Assembly: GCA_021787595.1 (NCBI GenBank)
Contig: JAJYLQ010000017.1
Span: 41,300 to 105,299, forward strand
Direction: 5' to 3'
Source of the DNA: Chloroflexota bacterium
GTDB taxonomy: Bacteria > Chloroflexota > Anaerolineae > Anaerolineales > Villigracilaceae
DNA: 64,000 bases
Shown here: piece by piece, positions 9,337-18,626 of the stretch
Layout of the letters: the number at the start of each line of letters is the position of its first letter
Numbering within the stretch: position 1 is the stretch's first letter
Translations under genes and position numbers: made by a program
The notes under the pieces: model-generated
What the model was told of the DNA's origin: nothing
Database searches by the model: none
The model's input: the letters and a program-made list of their open reading frames with translations, nothing else

Positions 9337-10713
9337 CTATTTTATGAGATCAAATAGTACCTGTCTTTCTGCAAATAATGAAGACGTAGGTTGAAGATTG
9401 CCATCGAATAACTGACCATTGTTGCCTTTTTCTGCCCACCAATGATTTATATTATTACAAACTCCACTGTCAATGATTGCTCTAAAGATTTGAGAATAAA
9501 GCTTTGTTCTCAATTCATTTTTTTGTTGATCTGTCCCGTTTACATTTGACATATCTATATCAAGGCCGGTCACGTAAATCGGCAGGCCGTAGCTTTTGAA
9601 TGTTTTAATCATCTGATCAATATTAACTGGATGAGAAGCATCAATCACCATTTCTATACCAAGCGCATCGATTAGGTTTTTGGCTTTCAATCTATTAACA
9701 ATTTCACGAGTTCGAGAAGTATAGGAACCGTAATAACCAGACGGTTCTGAATTAAGCGTTTCTTCGTAAATTAGCTTAGCATTTGGATCGGTATCTCTGG
9801 CTGTTTGAAATGCTTCTTCTATATACTGCTCTCCAATTATTTTATTATCTGGATCGTATGTTAAACCATTAAGGGTTTCAGTTGGAACTCTTGATTCGGT
9901 GACCACCATCCAAGCGTCAACCTGCCCTTTAAGAGGCGTCATAACGCCAATAATATGTCTTTTTAAAATAGGAAGAAGCTGGTCTGCGGTAAGATTTTGC
10001 TTGTCTTTCAAGTAGGTATATTGGAAATCTGAATATGGATACAATATTGATGCACCTATAACGAACATACCATGTTGTTTTGCTTTTTTAACTGCGTTTA
10101 TTTCTGCATCCAGGGTAAAAACATTGTCCTGTTTCTCTGTTTGATGCCACCAATCAGACGTTATGAAAGCCTGATTAAATTCTGTTGCAAATGTCGCATC
10201 AACATCGTTCTGATTTATCTGAGCGAAAGGATCGGAGAATTTACCCCCTACATATAGCTTTTGTTGATGATTTGCTTCTCTTTGCTTGTTTAAAATATTC
10301 AAGAGATTCAGTTCTGTTGCATTTGACCACTGCCATTGTTCATTTTCGTCTTGTTGTCCAATTAAAAGCGGCGTGCCTGCATTGTCATAGCCTTGAGTAG
10401 AAGTATTGCCTATAGTTAAAAAAACTACGCTGCCAGCTTCGGTCTTAACAACTGACGTTAATGAACCAACATCTTCTGGCTTTATCCCAAAAGCATGAGC
10501 AAAAGCTGCAACGCTGGAATCATGTAAATCTTTTGGTACTTGATCTCCATCAACATTAATCATTGGCACAGGAGTTGTGGTTGGTGTTGAAGAAATGGGT
10601 GTATTTGTTGGTAGAGATGTTGCAGTTATAGTTGGAGTCGGTATGGGTTGAGAACTGCCACATGCAGACAAAAGCATAGCAAACACAATGGAAATTAAGG
10701 TTGTAAGTTTCAT
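9337..10713 (-). CDS. GH10-like lipoprotein, paralog of 7725..9278
   Basis: Near-identical signal peptide/linker to neighbour; DAWMVVTE, GLPIYVTGLDIDMSN, FDGNLQPTSSLF. Confidence 0.72.
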   Translation of the reverse strand: MKLTTLISIVFAMLLSACGSSQPIPTPTITATSLPTNTPISSTPTTTPVPMINVDGDQVPKDLHDSSVAAFAHAFGIKPEDVGSLTSVVKTEAGSVVFLTIGNTSTQGYDNAGTPLLIGQQDENEQWQWSNATELNLLNILNKQREANHQQKLYVGGKFSDPFAQINQNDVDATFATEFNQAFITSDWWHQTEKQDNVFTLDAEINAVKKAKQHGMFVIGASILYPYSDFQYTYLKDKQNLTADQLLPILKRHIIGVMTPLKGQVDAWMVVTESRVPTETLNGLTYDPDNKIIGEQYIEEAFQTARDTDPNAKLIYEETLNSEPSGYYGSYTSRTREIVNRLKAKNLIDALGIEMVIDASHPVNIDQMIKTFKSYGLPIYVTGLDIDMSNVNGTDQQKNELRTKLYSQIFRAIIDSGVCNNINHWWAEKGNNGQLFDGNLQPTSSLFAERQVLFDLIK

Positions 10714-10773
10714 AATGCTCTCCCTTGTTTCAAAATGTCTCTATCCTCTCTTCTCAAGATCGGCTTTGCGGGC

Positions 10774-10965
10774 TTATCTCGTCACGGTTTTGGCTTTGAT
10801 TTCCAATTTCATCGGCTTTTTGGGTCTAAACGAAACTTTCTTGTGCTTGCTTTTCTTCTCTGCTTTTTTTAAGTCTTCGTACATCGCTTGTAAATTAAAG
10901 TTGAACTTTGCAGCGTAAGCCTCGCGATGTTTGCGGACTTCTTCAACAATCTCATCGTTCCACAT
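10774..10965 (-). CDS. Small partner ORF of PIN-domain gene (antitoxin-like)
   Basis: MWNDEIVEEVRKHREAYAAKFNFNLQAMYEDLKKAEKKSKHKKVSFRPKKP directly downstream of the PIN ORF. Confidence 0.6.
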   Translation of the reverse strand: MWNDEIVEEVRKHREAYAAKFNFNLQAMYEDLKKAEKKSKHKKVSFRPKKPMKLEIKAKTVTR

Positions 10966-10967
10966 CG

Positions 10968-11442
10968 TTACACCTCCATCAATTCTTCAGGAGTACAAAT
11001 AATAGGCGGTTCATATCCGTGTTGGCGGCAGGCTTCGGATATTGCATTCCGCATCGCGGCATTGGCAATGTGTTTGAGATTCCAAGTTAACAAATAGTCC
11101 ATTCCATTTATGGTTGCAACAGCGATGCGAAGCGCGTCTATCGCCGCTGTTTCAGGCACAACTCCATCGGCGACCAACGCCTGCGCTAATGCAACTACTT
11201 CAGGCGCGACTTCGATTTCAGTTATTTCTTCAATTGCTTTAAGTCGCCTTTTGATTGCCTCGCTATCGCCAGAACCTGCTTCTTGAATCACGATCTGCGA
11301 TACAAATACTATCGAAGCGATCGCGACGCTCGCTCCACCATTCTTGGGTTGCTTGCTGGTGAGCGGCTGTGATGATGTCACGACTGGGTTGCGATGTGAG
11401 ATAGCTGATAACCGTCGTTTCAAGATAGACTTTTGGCTTCAT
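10968..11442 (-). pseudogene. PIN-domain (VapC-like) toxin gene interrupted by a frameshift near 11300-11320
   Basis: Reverse strand from 11442 reads [46 protein letters not shown], then must shift frame to continue [28 protein letters not shown]... Confidence 0.8.
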
Positions 11443-11475
11443 ATTTCCATCATAGCATTCGCTAAGCGAGGAAAA

Positions 11476-13206
11476 TTAATTCCCTCTCTTCTTCAACCAA
11501 TCCAACAACTTCTTCGTTGACCAGCAATTGATGACATCTTCTTTCGTCAACCAGGCGCGGCGGGCGGTGGCAACGCCGTAAAATAAATTATCGAGATCGG
11601 CTTCGGAATGCGAATCGGTGTTGATGCTGATTGGGATGCCCAGCTCTTTGGTGCGGCGCGCAAACACATCGTCGAGATCGAGGCGGGCGGGATGCGCGTT
11701 GATCTCCAATGCAACACCCGTTTCCGCGGCGGCATTGAAGATTGCATCCATATCCAAATCCGCGCCTTCGCGATCCGGAATCAATCGCCCGGTTGGATGA
11801 CCGATGATGTCCACATACGGATTGCGAATGGCGTTGATGGTTCGCTGCGTGACCTTCTCGCGCGGCTGTCGCAGACTGGAATGCATGGAAGCCAAAACCA
11901 AATCAAGGCTCGCCAAAAATTGATCGGGATAATCCAGCGTGCCATCGGCTTTGATTTCCACTTCGCTGGCGTGCAAAATCAAAATGCTGTCGCCGAGTTT
12001 ATCCTGCGCCTTTTTGATCTCCGCAGCTTGCTTCTTGTGATCTTCCATGCTCAATCCGCCCGTGACGCCGAGGCTGACCGAATGATCTGTGAACGCAATG
12101 ACCTTGATGCCGCGTTTCGCCGCGGCCTGCGCCATCTCGAGCATCGTCAATTTGCCATCGCTCCAATTCGAATGCACTTGCAAATCGGCTTGGATGTCTT
12201 TGACTTCGATCAGCTTCGGCAGTTTGTTTTGTTTCGCGGCTTGCACCTCGCCGCGATCTTCGCGCAGTTCGGGCGGTATCCACGGCAGGCCAAGCGTTTG
12301 ATAAACTTCCTCTTCGGTCGAACAAAAGATTTCGCCACCACCCTTAACTTTTAAAAATGAATGATCCGATAACGATAAGCCTTTATCGAGCGCGAGTTGA
12401 CGTAATTGAACGTTGTGATCTTTTGATCCAGTCGCATATTGCAACGCGGTGCCAAATTCTTCGGGCGGATGCGCCCAGACTTGTGCGCGCACGCCGTCAC
12501 CAAATTCAATGGACGATTTTGTTTCACCTTTGCCCAGCACGCGCACAACGCCAGGTAATTTAGTGAAGGCTTCCATGACCGGCTTCGAATCTTTTGCTGC
12601 GACGAGGATATCGAGGTCGCCTATTGTCGAACGCATCCTTCGCAGACTTCCAGCGGGTTCCGCAGCGACGACTCCCTTCACCTTCTTGAGTTGACCGATG
12701 ATCTCCTGCGCGAGCGGATAGGCGCGTCCGAGTGGGATTCGCCCCGAGCGACGCGACAACGATTCAAGCCCGGTGAGAATCGCTTGCTCGGATTTTTCGC
12801 CCATGCCGGGGAGTCCGCGCAGCTTTCCTTTCTTCGCGGCCGCTTCGAGCTGCGCGAGAGTCGTGATGTTCAACGTCTTCCAGATCAGCGCGATCTTCTT
12901 CGGACCGAGTCCCGGTACTTGAAGCCAATCTGCTAATGATGGAGGAACTTCTTTTTTGAGCTTCTCGAGGAATTCCAATTTGCCGGTGCGGAGCAGTTCG
13001 TCAATTTTTTCCGCGATGGCTTTGCCCACGCCGGGAATTTCTTCGAGCTTGCCCTCCTTCCAATATTCGTTGACGTCGCGTCCCAAGCCCGCCAGATTCT
13101 CCGCGGCTTTGCGATAGGCGAGCGTCTTGTAAATGATCTCGCCCTTGATTTCGGATAGATTGGCGATGAGGGTGAACGTATCGGCAAGTTGTTTGTTGTT
13201 CATCAT
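11476..13206 (-). CDS. polX: DNA polymerase X family / PHP 3'-5' exonuclease (PolX)
   Basis: HhH motifs (IPGVGKAIAEKIDELL; LPGMGEKSEQAILTGL), nucleotidyltransferase GSLRRMRSTIGDLDILVA, PHP domain DLQVHSNWSDGKLT...AFTDHS...EVEIKADGTLDYPD. Confidence 0.97.
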   Translation of the reverse strand: MMNNKQLADTFTLIANLSEIKGEIIYKTLAYRKAAENLAGLGRDVNEYWKEGKLEEIPGVGKAIAEKIDELLRTGKLEFLEKLKKEVPPSLADWLQVPGLGPKKIALIWKTLNITTLAQLEAAAKKGKLRGLPGMGEKSEQAILTGLESLSRRSGRIPLGRAYPLAQEIIGQLKKVKGVVAAEPAGSLRRMRSTIGDLDILVAAKDSKPVMEAFTKLPGVVRVLGKGETKSSIEFGDGVRAQVWAHPPEEFGTALQYATGSKDHNVQLRQLALDKGLSLSDHSFLKVKGGGEIFCSTEEEVYQTLGLPWIPPELREDRGEVQAAKQNKLPKLIEVKDIQADLQVHSNWSDGKLTMLEMAQAAAKRGIKVIAFTDHSVSLGVTGGLSMEDHKKQAAEIKKAQDKLGDSILILHASEVEIKADGTLDYPDQFLASLDLVLASMHSSLRQPREKVTQRTINAIRNPYVDIIGHPTGRLIPDREGADLDMDAIFNAAAETGVALEINAHPARLDLDDVFARRTKELGIPISINTDSHSEADLDNLFYGVATARRAWLTKEDVINCWSTKKLLDWLKKRGN

Positions 13207-13284
13207 GGCGCACCTCTAAAGGAAATTATACGTGTTTATGATACCATCAGCAGACCAGAATTTTTTGTTAAACGATTGGAAGAA

Positions 13285-13821
13285 ATGAATCACAACGATC
13301 ATGTCAATCTTTTGAAACCCGCAAACTTGACTCCCGGTGGCGTGTGGGCGGACTTCGGCGCGGGAAGCGGCGCATTTACTTTCGCGCTGCGTGAATTGAC
13401 TGGGGCGGGCGCAATCATTTACGCTATTGACAAGGATCATGCGCGGCTGAATGAATTGACGCGCGAATATCATTCAAGATTTGGGGATTCAGATAATCTG
13501 CATACCCTTGCCGCGGATTTCTCGCGCGATTTTAACTTGCCTCCGCTCGATGGAATCGTGATGGCAAACTCTCTGCACTTTTTCAAAGATCAAGAAAAAG
13601 TCCTGCGGCACGTACGCGGTTTTCTCAAGCCGAACGGAATCTTGTTGCTGGTCGAATACAATGTGGACTCGGGGAATCTTTGGGTTCCACATCCACTGTC
13701 GTTTGTCACATTTCGCATCCTCGCGCCGCGCGTAGGATTCAGCGAACCGCGTTTGCTGGCGAAACATCCGTCGAGTTTCTTGAGGGAATTTTACAGCGCA
13801 TTGAGTCGTAACCACGTTTAG
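13285..13821 (+). CDS. Class I SAM-dependent methyltransferase
   Basis: MNHNDHVNLLKPANLTPGGVWADFGAGSGAFTFALREL; motif I present; start uncertain (longer ORF from 13189). Confidence 0.85.
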   Translation: MNHNDHVNLLKPANLTPGGVWADFGAGSGAFTFALRELTGAGAIIYAIDKDHARLNELTREYHSRFGDSDNLHTLAADFSRDFNLPPLDGIVMANSLHFFKDQEKVLRHVRGFLKPNGILLLVEYNVDSGNLWVPHPLSFVTFRILAPRVGFSEPRLLAKHPSSFLREFYSALSRNHV

Positions 13822-13822
13822 G

Positions 13823-13882
13823 GTAGGGGCACAGCGAAATCTAAAGACGTACTTGACGAATCCTCGTCCCGTTGCGCCCCTA
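13823..13882. repeat. GTAGGGGC...GCCCCTAC inverted-repeat element
   Basis: gtaggggcacagcgaaat...cgtcccgttgcgcccctac; closely matches element at 60995-61055. Confidence 0.75.
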
Positions 13883-13918
13883 CTTGCCGTTCACTATTCG
13901 CTGACGTATAATCCTTGC

Positions 13919-14452
13919 GTGCCCATCCTGGATGAACATACCTTTGAATTCTTCAGCCGCAGCCCCGAGCAAACGCGCCGCATCGGAATGCGCCTCGGCG
14001 ATTTGCTCCAGCGCGGCGATTTGATTTGTCTGCAGGGCGATCTTGGCGCGGGCAAGACCACGCTCGTTCAAGGGATGGCACAGGGTTGGGGATCGCTGGA
14101 TGGCGTGGCCAGCCCGACGTTTGTTTTGGTGAACGAATACCGACGCCCCGACGGCGCGATGCTTTTCCACATGGACGCGTACCGCCTCGAGTCCGGACCC
14201 GAAGCGGCGGAGCTCGACCTCGACTCGATGCTGGCGGAGGGCGCGTTGATCGTCGAATGGCCGGAGCGCGTCCCGTCGGTCTTGCCGAACGAAGAATTGC
14301 GGATCAACCTGGATTACATTGCCGATGAACAGCGCCAGATGCGGTTCAAGGCCAAAGGCCATCGTTATGATCGCATGATCGCGGAATTGCAGCAGTCATT
14401 GTTTGCCGTCTCGCACCTTCGTGCTCGCGGCACGAACGGTGGAGTTTCGTAA
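13919..14452 (+). CDS. tsaE: tRNA threonylcarbamoyladenosine biosynthesis ATPase TsaE
   Basis: LQGDLGAGKTTLVQGMAQGWG, SPTFVLVNEY, FHMDAYRL, IVEWPERV; GTG start inferred. Confidence 0.95.
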   Translation: MPILDEHTFEFFSRSPEQTRRIGMRLGDLLQRGDLICLQGDLGAGKTTLVQGMAQGWGSLDGVASPTFVLVNEYRRPDGAMLFHMDAYRLESGPEAAELDLDSMLAEGALIVEWPERVPSVLPNEELRINLDYIADEQRQMRFKAKGHRYDRMIAELQQSLFAVSHLRARGTNGGVS

Positions 14453-15120
14453 TGCTTCTGGCTGTTGATACATCCACTGCACAAATTGGATTGGCGTTAT
14501 TCGACGGTACGCAAGTCATCGCTGAGTCAGCGTGGATCAGCCGCCAGCACCATACTGTGGAATTGGCGCCTGCGCTTGCGAATCTGCTGAAGCATACCGA
14601 AGTAAAGATCAATGATATTCAGGCGTTGGGAGTTGCGATCGGTCCCGGTTCGTTTACCGCGCTGCGCGTCGGATTGGCATTTGTCAAAGGTTTGGCATTA
14701 TCAAGAAAATTGCCAATCGTTGGAATCCCAACATTGGATATTCTGGCCGCGGCGCAGCCGATTTCAAAAATGCCATTGGCCGCGGTACTGCAAGCAGGCC
14801 GCGGACGAATCGCTTTGGCCTGGTATAAATCTTTAAAAAATGAATGGAAGTCCGAGGGCGCGGCGCAAGTCACGACGGTTGACGCGTTGGCCGATTCAAT
14901 CGAGAAGCCAACTTTGGTGGCAGGCGAATTGACTTCGGAAGAGCGCCAGCGTTTGGCGCGCAAGAAAGTTAATGTTGTTTTGGCCCCGCCAGCCTTGTGT
15001 GTGCGCCGGCCATCCGTCCTTGCCGAATTAGCCTGGACTCGCTGGCAGGATGGCAAAGTGGACGAACCGGCTTCGCTCGCGCCGATCTATTTGCATGTGG
15101 GCGAACCCATTCAGGCATGA
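14452..15120 (+). CDS. tsaB: tRNA threonylcarbamoyladenosine biosynthesis protein TsaB
   Basis: MLLAVDTSTAQIGLALFDG, GVAIGPGSFTALRVGLAFVKGLA. Confidence 0.95.
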   Translation: MLLAVDTSTAQIGLALFDGTQVIAESAWISRQHHTVELAPALANLLKHTEVKINDIQALGVAIGPGSFTALRVGLAFVKGLALSRKLPIVGIPTLDILAAAQPISKMPLAAVLQAGRGRIALAWYKSLKNEWKSEGAAQVTTVDALADSIEKPTLVAGELTSEERQRLARKKVNVVLAPPALCVRRPSVLAELAWTRWQDGKVDEPASLAPIYLHVGEPIQA

Positions 15121-15575
15121 ACGTGATCATCCGAAAGATGACGGCGGCGGATGTGCCGGCAGTCTCCGCAATTGACCGCATGTCGTTCACCCTGCCGTGG
15201 CCTGAAAGCGCCTTTCATTACGAGGTGACTGATAACCGCATGGCGCGCTGCTTTGTCGGCGAGACGGATGAAAGGCAAATTGTCGCCGCCGTCGTTTCAT
15301 GGGTTATCATTGACGAACTTCACGTTGCCACCATCGCCACGCACCCGGATTTTCGGCGGCGGGGCATTGGGAAGCGGATCTTAACGGAGGCGCTCCAAGA
15401 CGGATACAAAGCCGGTGCGCGCCGCGCCTTTTTGGAGGTCCGCGAATCGAACGAAGCCGCGCAGGAAATGTATCGCAAGTTTGGTTTTGAAGCGACGGGG
15501 CGGCGTCCGAAATATTACAAGGATAACGGTGAGGATGCAATCTTGATGACTCTGGAACCATTGGAGATGAAATGA
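15117..15575 (+). CDS. rimI: Ribosomal protein S18-alanine N-acetyltransferase RimI
   Basis: GNAT fold; VATIATHPDFRRRGIGKRILTEAL..RRAFLEVRESNEAAQEMYRKFGFEATGRRPKYYKDNGEDAILM; ATGA overlap with tsaB. Confidence 0.93.
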   Translation: MNVIIRKMTAADVPAVSAIDRMSFTLPWPESAFHYEVTDNRMARCFVGETDERQIVAAVVSWVIIDELHVATIATHPDFRRRGIGKRILTEALQDGYKAGARRAFLEVRESNEAAQEMYRKFGFEATGRRPKYYKDNGEDAILMTLEPLEMK

Positions 15576-16210
15576 GCGCCGAAGAAGTTTTAGCGCAGGT
15601 TGCAAAGGAAGTCGCGGTTTGCGAGAAGTGCGCGTTGTATCCTTCGCGCAAGAAGTCCGTGCCGGGCGAGGGGCCGGCAAATGCAGAGATCATGTTGATC
15701 GGCGAAGGTCCCGGCTTCTACGAAAACGAACAAGGCCGCCCGTTCGTGGGCGCGTCGGGACAATTCCTGACGGACTTGCTCGCGCAAGCAGGACTCAAAC
15801 GTTCGGATGTTTGGATTGGCAATGTGGTCAAATGCCGCCCGCCGGGGAATCGTGATCCGCTGCCGGAAGAATTGGCTACATGCGATGAATATTTGGAGCG
15901 TCAGATCAAAGCCATCAATCCGAGCATCATCATCACGCTCGGACGTTATTCGATGGGAAAGTTCATGCCCGGCGCAAAGATCAGTTCGGTGCACGGACAG
16001 ATGCGAAAGGTCGGCGACCGCTATGTGATCGCGATGTTCCATCCGGCCGCGGCGCTGCATCAGGCTTCGCTCAAGCCGTCCATTCTCGCGGACTTCGCCA
16101 AGCTGCCCGAATTGCTGGCGCAGGCGCGCAAAGGGCTGGGACGCTCATCGCCGGAGGCTGTACGGGAAGAAAAGCCGAAGGATGATCCGAAGCAATTGAG
16201 TTTGTTTTAG
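15572..16210 (+). CDS. Uracil-DNA glycosylase (type-4, Fe-S)
   Basis: CEKCALYPSRKKSVPGEGPANAEIMLIGEGPGFYENEQGRPFVGASGQFL...NVVKCRPPGNR...MFHPAAAL. Confidence 0.95.
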   Translation: MSAEEVLAQVAKEVAVCEKCALYPSRKKSVPGEGPANAEIMLIGEGPGFYENEQGRPFVGASGQFLTDLLAQAGLKRSDVWIGNVVKCRPPGNRDPLPEELATCDEYLERQIKAINPSIIITLGRYSMGKFMPGAKISSVHGQMRKVGDRYVIAMFHPAAALHQASLKPSILADFAKLPELLAQARKGLGRSSPEAVREEKPKDDPKQLSLF

Positions 16211-16256
16211 ACCTATCCCCTACCCCCTTCCCTTTGGGGAAGGGGAAACAGGGTTC
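16211..16256. repeat. CCCCTTCCC/GGGAAGGGG palindromic repeat
   Basis: cctacccccttccctttggggaaggggaaa in intergenic gap. Confidence 0.6.
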
Positions 16257-16273
16257 AGTAAAAAGGGAAATAT

Positions 16274-17596
16274 ATGTCAACCAAAGAAACTCTCATCAGG
16301 AAGTTGCAGGATAAGTCTGCAAAAATTGGAATCCTCGGGATGGGCTATGTGGGAATGCCGCTTGCCGTTGTGTTTGCTGAGGCGGGATTCCATGTGCTGG
16401 GCATTGATCCCGACCAGCGCAAAGTGGATACGTTCAACAAAGGCGTGTCTTACATCCAGGATGTGCCGACCGAAAAAGTTGTCCATTTGCAAAAAGATGG
16501 CAGGTTGAACATAACTGCTGATTTCGCCGCGCTCAAGGAAATGGACGCGGTCAGCATCTGTGTGCCGACGCCGCTGCGTCACACCGGCGACCCGGATATG
16601 TCGTTCATCAACTCGGCGCTCGACCAATTGGAGAAATACGTCCATAAGGGAATGATTGTCGTGCTGGAGTCCACCACGTATCCGGGCACGACGCGGGAGT
16701 TGATGGTCCCGAAGCTGACGGATCAATCTGGACTCCAAGTCGGCGAGGATATCTTCTTATGTTTCTCACCCGAACGCGTCGACCCGGGACGCGAAGATTG
16801 GACGACGCTCAATACGCCCAAAGTGATGGGCGGCATCACCCAAGATTGTGCTGAAGTTGCGACCGCGTGGTATGGCGGCGCGATCAAAACGGTTGTGCCG
16901 GTCTCGTCGGCGGAAGCGGCGGAAATGGCGAAACTGCTCGAGAACACGTTCCGCATGATCAACATCGGACTCGTCAACGAACTGGCGATCATGTGCGAAC
17001 GCCTCGGCGTGGATGTGTGGGAAGTCATCGAAGCCGCGGCCACCAAACCGTTTGGCTTTATGAAGTTCACGCCCGGTCCCGGACTCGGCGGACACTGCAT
17101 CCCGATTGACCCGCTGTACCTTTCATGGAAAATGAAAGAGATGAATTACAATGCACGTTTCATCGAACTGGCGTCGGAGATCAACACCAACATGCCGCGC
17201 TATGTTGCTAATCGCGTTCTCGATGCGATGAACGACCGCGGCAAAGTATTAAAAGGCTCGAAAGTTTTGGTGCTTGGCGTGGCTTATAAGCCTGACATTG
17301 ACGATGTGCGCGAATCGCCTGCGTTGGATGTGATTGCCCTGCTCAAGAAAAAAGGCGCCTACGTTTCGTATCACGACCCGTACATTTCGCAAATCCATCA
17401 CGAGAAGGAAGGCTGGAGGATGGAAACGGTCAAGGATGTAATGAAGGCTGTCGAAGAATCAGACGCGGTGGTGATTGTGACGAATCATAAAGTCTACGAT
17501 TACAAAGCCATTCTCGATTCGGCCTCCTTCATCTTCGACAGCCGCAACGCGTTGAGTAAGATTGCAAAAGACGATCCGAAGGTCGTGAAGTTATAA
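16274..17596 (+). CDS. Nucleotide sugar dehydrogenase (UDP-GlcNAc/UDP-Glc 6-dehydrogenase, WbpA/WecC type)
   Basis: GMGYVGMPLAVVFAEAGF, ESTTYPGTTREL, GGHCIPIDPLYLSWK, LVLGVAYKPDIDDVRESPALDVI. Confidence 0.95.
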   Translation: MSTKETLIRKLQDKSAKIGILGMGYVGMPLAVVFAEAGFHVLGIDPDQRKVDTFNKGVSYIQDVPTEKVVHLQKDGRLNITADFAALKEMDAVSICVPTPLRHTGDPDMSFINSALDQLEKYVHKGMIVVLESTTYPGTTRELMVPKLTDQSGLQVGEDIFLCFSPERVDPGREDWTTLNTPKVMGGITQDCAEVATAWYGGAIKTVVPVSSAEAAEMAKLLENTFRMINIGLVNELAIMCERLGVDVWEVIEAAATKPFGFMKFTPGPGLGGHCIPIDPLYLSWKMKEMNYNARFIELASEINTNMPRYVANRVLDAMNDRGKVLKGSKVLVLGVAYKPDIDDVRESPALDVIALLKKKGAYVSYHDPYISQIHHEKEGWRMETVKDVMKAVEESDAVVIVTNHKVYDYKAILDSASFIFDSRNALSKIAKDDPKVVKL

Positions 17597-17642
17597 GCGT
17601 TTTGCGCTTTGCGTTTTGAAAAAAACGCAAAGCGCAAAACGC
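17597..17642. repeat. Perfect 21-bp inverted repeat with GAAA loop built of 7-nt units (CGTTTTG/CGCTTTG)
   Basis: GCGTTTTGCGCTTTGCGTTTT-GAAA-AAAACGCAAAGCGCAAAACGC, read directly. Confidence 0.95.
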
Positions 17643-17654
17643 AAGTGAGCAGCT

Positions 17655-18626
17655 ATGTCACATTATTTGGTCACCGGCGCGGCGGGGTTCATCGGTGCGC
17701 GCGCGTCGGAAATGTTGATCGCACAGGGCCATACCGTCACTGGCGTGGACAACCTGAACGATATGTACGATGTTCGCATGAAGGAATATCGTCTCAAGCG
17801 ACTCCAGTCCATGCCGGGATTTACATTCCATAAAGCAGATATCGCCAATAAGGATTCCGTTTTCTCGACGCTCAACGGAAAATATGACGGCCTGATCAAC
17901 TTGGCGGCGTGGGCTGGCGTGCGTACGAGCGTGGAAAATCCATGGGTCTTTGTGGAGTCCACGATTCTTGGCACGGTGAACATGCTCGAATTGTGCCATC
18001 GAAATGGAATCCCGAAATTCATCCTGGCCTCGACTTCAAGCATTTATGGAGCGAATCCTCCTTACCCGACACCCGAAACGGCATCCAGCAGTGAACCGCT
18101 TCAACCTTATGCGGCGAGCAAGAAGGGCGCGGAAGCGATGGCGCACGCCTATCATCATTTATATGATATTGATGTAACCGTGGTACGCTTCTTCACAGTC
18201 TATGGCCCTGCCGGGCGGCCTGATCTTGCGATATTCCGATTCGTGCAATGGATCAGCGAGGGCAAGCCGGTGCGTGTCAACGGCGATGGCGAGCAATCGC
18301 GCGGATTTACTTATATTGACGATATTGCCCGCGGGATCATCGCCGCGCTTAAACCACTTGGATATGAAATTGTCAACCTGGGTGGACATGAAGTCATCAC
18401 GATCAACAATCTGATCAAGTTGACTGAGGAGATCGTGGGGAAGAAAGCCAACGTTCAATATGGCCCGCCGAATCTGGCAGATATGTTTACGAACTGGGCG
18501 GATGTCTCGAAGGCAAAACAACTGCTTGGCTGGCAGCCGCAGGTGAGTCTGCGCGAAGGGGTGAAAAACCTGGTTGACTGGTACGCCGCTGAACGGTCGT
18601 GGGCGAGCGGAATTTTGACTCCATGA
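17655..18626 (+). CDS. NAD-dependent epimerase (UDP-glucuronate 4-epimerase-like)
   Basis: VTGAAGFIGARASEMLIAQGHTVTGVDNLNDMYDVRMKEYRL...YAASKKGAEAMAHAYHHLYDIDVTVVRFFTVYGPAGRPDLAIFRF. Confidence 0.92.
   Translation: MSHYLVTGAAGFIGARASEMLIAQGHTVTGVDNLNDMYDVRMKEYRLKRLQSMPGFTFHKADIANKDSVFSTLNGKYDGLINLAAWAGVRTSVENPWVFVESTILGTVNMLELCHRNGIPKFILASTSSIYGANPPYPTPETASSSEPLQPYAASKKGAEAMAHAYHHLYDIDVTVVRFFTVYGPAGRPDLAIFRFVQWISEGKPVRVNGDGEQSRGFTYIDDIARGIIAALKPLGYEIVNLGGHEVITINNLIKLTEEIVGKKANVQYGPPNLADMFTNWADVSKAKQLLGWQPQVSLREGVKNLVDWYAAERSWASGILTP

Noticed and set aside
16211-16256. Rho-independent terminator call for CCCCTTCCCTTTGGGGAAGGGG
   Set aside because: No U-tract follows and the sequence resembles the dispersed GGGAGAGGG/GGGGAAGGGG repeat types, so listed as repeat instead.
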